A stretch of DNA of 64,000 nucleotides from JACNKV01 sp964388155 (GTDB lineage Bacteria > Fidelibacterota > Marinisomatia > Marinisomatales > JACNKV01), in contig CAYLYH010000010.1 of NCBI GenBank assembly GCA_964388155.1, positions 7,689 through 71,688 of the forward strand, written 5' to 3'. Below are positions 62,936-64,000 of this stretch, piece by piece (position 1 is the stretch's first letter; each line of letters begins with the position of its first letter). A program made the position numbers and the translations under genes. The notes beneath the pieces were generated by a model. It was not told the DNA's origin. It did not search any database and was given only the letters and a program-made list of their open reading frames with translations.

Positions 62936-63733
62936 ATGAAAACACTCCACGTATTCACGATTTTAATATTTTTGTCCATTGCGACAGGCTATAACGAGAC
63001 CAGACATTTGAATATTGCCACGGGAGCTATTACTCTCATCAATATTAATTGTGGTGCCGGGTTTCTAAAAATTACAGGAGACCCGAATGCCGACAAAATC
63101 GAGGTTATAGCAGATATCAATGTGGAAGGATATAATCTTAAAGAAAGTTTGAATATTGCGGAAGATTATCTAGAGCTGACTTTGAAAAAGAGAGGAAAGA
63201 GAATTGTGTTGGTCAGTCGGTTCATAGATTATCGCAAGGACTTTAGTTTCTCTTTTTTTAAGTGGTTATTCCATGGAGGTAAATCCGGACAAACACGAGT
63301 GAATCTTACCGTTGTGATTCCGGAAAATATCGCAGTGATGATTGATGACGGTTCAGGATTTATTGATGTAAAAAATATCCATAGTGGTATGGAGCTGGAG
63401 GATGGTTCCGGTTCAATCACCTTGAAAAATATGAGCGGATCAATCATTATTGATGACGGATCGGGAAGTATTCAGGGGGTTAATATCATCGGAAAAATCG
63501 ATATTGATGATGGTTCCGGCAGCATACTCCTATCCGATATTGACGGGGATATTATCATTGATGATGGGTCGGGTGGAATAGAATTGTCAGACATCACCGG
63601 AAATATTAGGCTGTGGGATGGTTCCGGGGATATAAACATTCGTCGAGTGAAAGGAAATGTGACAATTGTAGATGATGGAAGCGGGGATGTGGATATCCGA
63701 AAAGTCGAAGGAGAAATCAATCGAATGGACTAA
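62936..63733 (+). CDS. exported DUF4097-like repeat protein
   Basis: 265 residues. The frame opens at 62879, but the ATG at 62936 with GAGG upstream gives a clean signal peptide (KTLHVFTILIFLSIATG). The C-terminal half has seven repeats of about 18 residues with the core DGSGSI (for example IDDGSGSIQGVNIIGKI), each probably one turn of a beta-solenoid. The N-terminal part resembles DUF4097 adhesin-like domains. Function unknown. Confidence 0.8.
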   Translation: MKTLHVFTILIFLSIATGYNETRHLNIATGAITLININCGAGFLKITGDPNADKIEVIADINVEGYNLKESLNIAEDYLELTLKKRGKRIVLVSRFIDYRKDFSFSFFKWLFHGGKSGQTRVNLTVVIPENIAVMIDDGSGFIDVKNIHSGMELEDGSGSITLKNMSGSIIIDDGSGSIQGVNIIGKIDIDDGSGSILLSDIDGDIIIDDGSGGIELSDITGNIRLWDGSGDINIRRVKGNVTIVDDGSGDVDIRKVEGEINRMD

Positions 63734-63820
63734 CAGATTAGTCGGAGGATGGAAAATGGTGCTTTGACTCCCAAGAGCTTCAACCAACAATTATTTAATG
63801 CCATGATATTTTATTCTTAA

Positions 63821-64000
63821 ATCCCGAAGCAAAAGGGACATGGTATCCACCTCATAGAGTTAAAGAAGCCCTATGGTATAGGGATGGAGAAGTGGCGTGA
63901 TAGATTTGTTAACGAAGGATTAAAAGGTTTAGATGATAGAAGTCGCCGTCCCCACGTTAGTCCAAACAAAACATCTCAATTGGTAGCTTTGGGCATTCCG
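63821..64000 (+). mobile_element. transposase N-terminal fragment, probably decayed, cut by window edge
   Basis: The frame open from 63821 to the edge reads ...MEKWRDRFVNEGLKGLDD then RSRRPHVSPNKTS, the helix-turn-helix end and linker typical of IS481/IS3-type transposases. A second frame just before it (RVKEALWYRDGE, 63856-63891) looks like the upstream helix of the same domain. The recognition helix between the two is missing, so an internal deletion with frameshift is likely. Terminal inverted repeats could not be identified. Confidence 0.55.

Noticed and set aside
1..64000. Reassignment of TGA to a sense codon
   Set aside because: TGA ends several genes exactly at operon overlaps (rpsG, rplX, rplE, rplO, khpA, rimM), so it is a normal stop here.

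Overview
The window reads as a stretch of a Gram-negative chromosome from the FCB side of the bacterial tree, most like a Marinimicrobia (SAR406)-type lineage. Evidence: a subtilase ending in a type IX secretion (Por) sorting domain with the NYPNPFNP motif, two lipobox lipoproteins, an outer-membrane barrel with TSP3-type calcium repeats, an RpoC with a large trigger-loop insertion, and short AT-rich intergenic oligonucleotide repeats typical of uncultured FCB genomes. The phylum is inferred from motifs, not from a search. All 71 recognised genes and the transposase fragment at the right edge lie on the + strand. No tRNA, rRNA or CRISPR array was seen.

Positions 1-21522 hold the 3' part of rpoC and a fused str/S10/spc/alpha supercluster: rpsL-rpsG-fusA-tuf, rpsJ-rplCDWB-rpsS-rplV-rpsC-rplP-rpmC-rpsQ, rplNXE-rpsNH-rplFR-rpsE-rpmD-rplO-secY-map-infA-rpmJ, and rpsMKD-rpoA-rplQ. 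Spacing is a few bases or overlapping (ATGA, TAATG, GTGA). Departures from the usual: uL5 carries a lysine-rich N-terminal tail, tuf uses AAG/GAG codons unlike its neighbours, and uS12 has Ser in place of a nearly invariant Pro. The hairpin terminator of the block lies inside the signal-peptide codons of the next gene, a GHL10-type exported protein.

Positions 22834-26750 are a second translation block: ffh, rpsP (long Lys/Glu tail), khpA, rimM, trmD, rplS and a strong terminator. Positions 26845-38500 are housekeeping and stress genes: asnS, a LOG-like protein, acylphosphatase, nadE, an exported unknown, a U32 (TrhP-like) protein, a universal stress protein, leucyl aminopeptidase, rmuC, a lipoprotein made of two diverged repeats, and lepA.

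Positions 38555-43019 are a small surface-protein island: a beta-propeller-like lipoprotein and a type IX secreted subtilase whose reading frame is broken by a single in-frame TGA between catalytic His and Ser. polA follows. Then comes a tightly overlapped set: an ABC ATPase lacking the usual Q-loop Gln and H-loop His, its permease, a deoxyribosyltransferase-like protein and alanine racemase. A sodium symporter overlapping a NamZ (DUF1343) exo-muramidase suggests cell-wall sugar salvage. The right third has the TSP3 barrel protein, alaS, a PPC-domain protein, ridA, a DUF5683 protein, an SNF-type transporter, an unknown membrane protein, a DEDDh-nuclease/Fe-S helicase DinG, a DUF4097 repeat protein and a damaged transposase start.

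I found no clear new multi-gene defence or biosynthetic system. The strongest leads are the interrupted subtilase, the atypical ABC ATPase operon, the terminator inside a coding region, the uL5 tail and the uS12 substitution.
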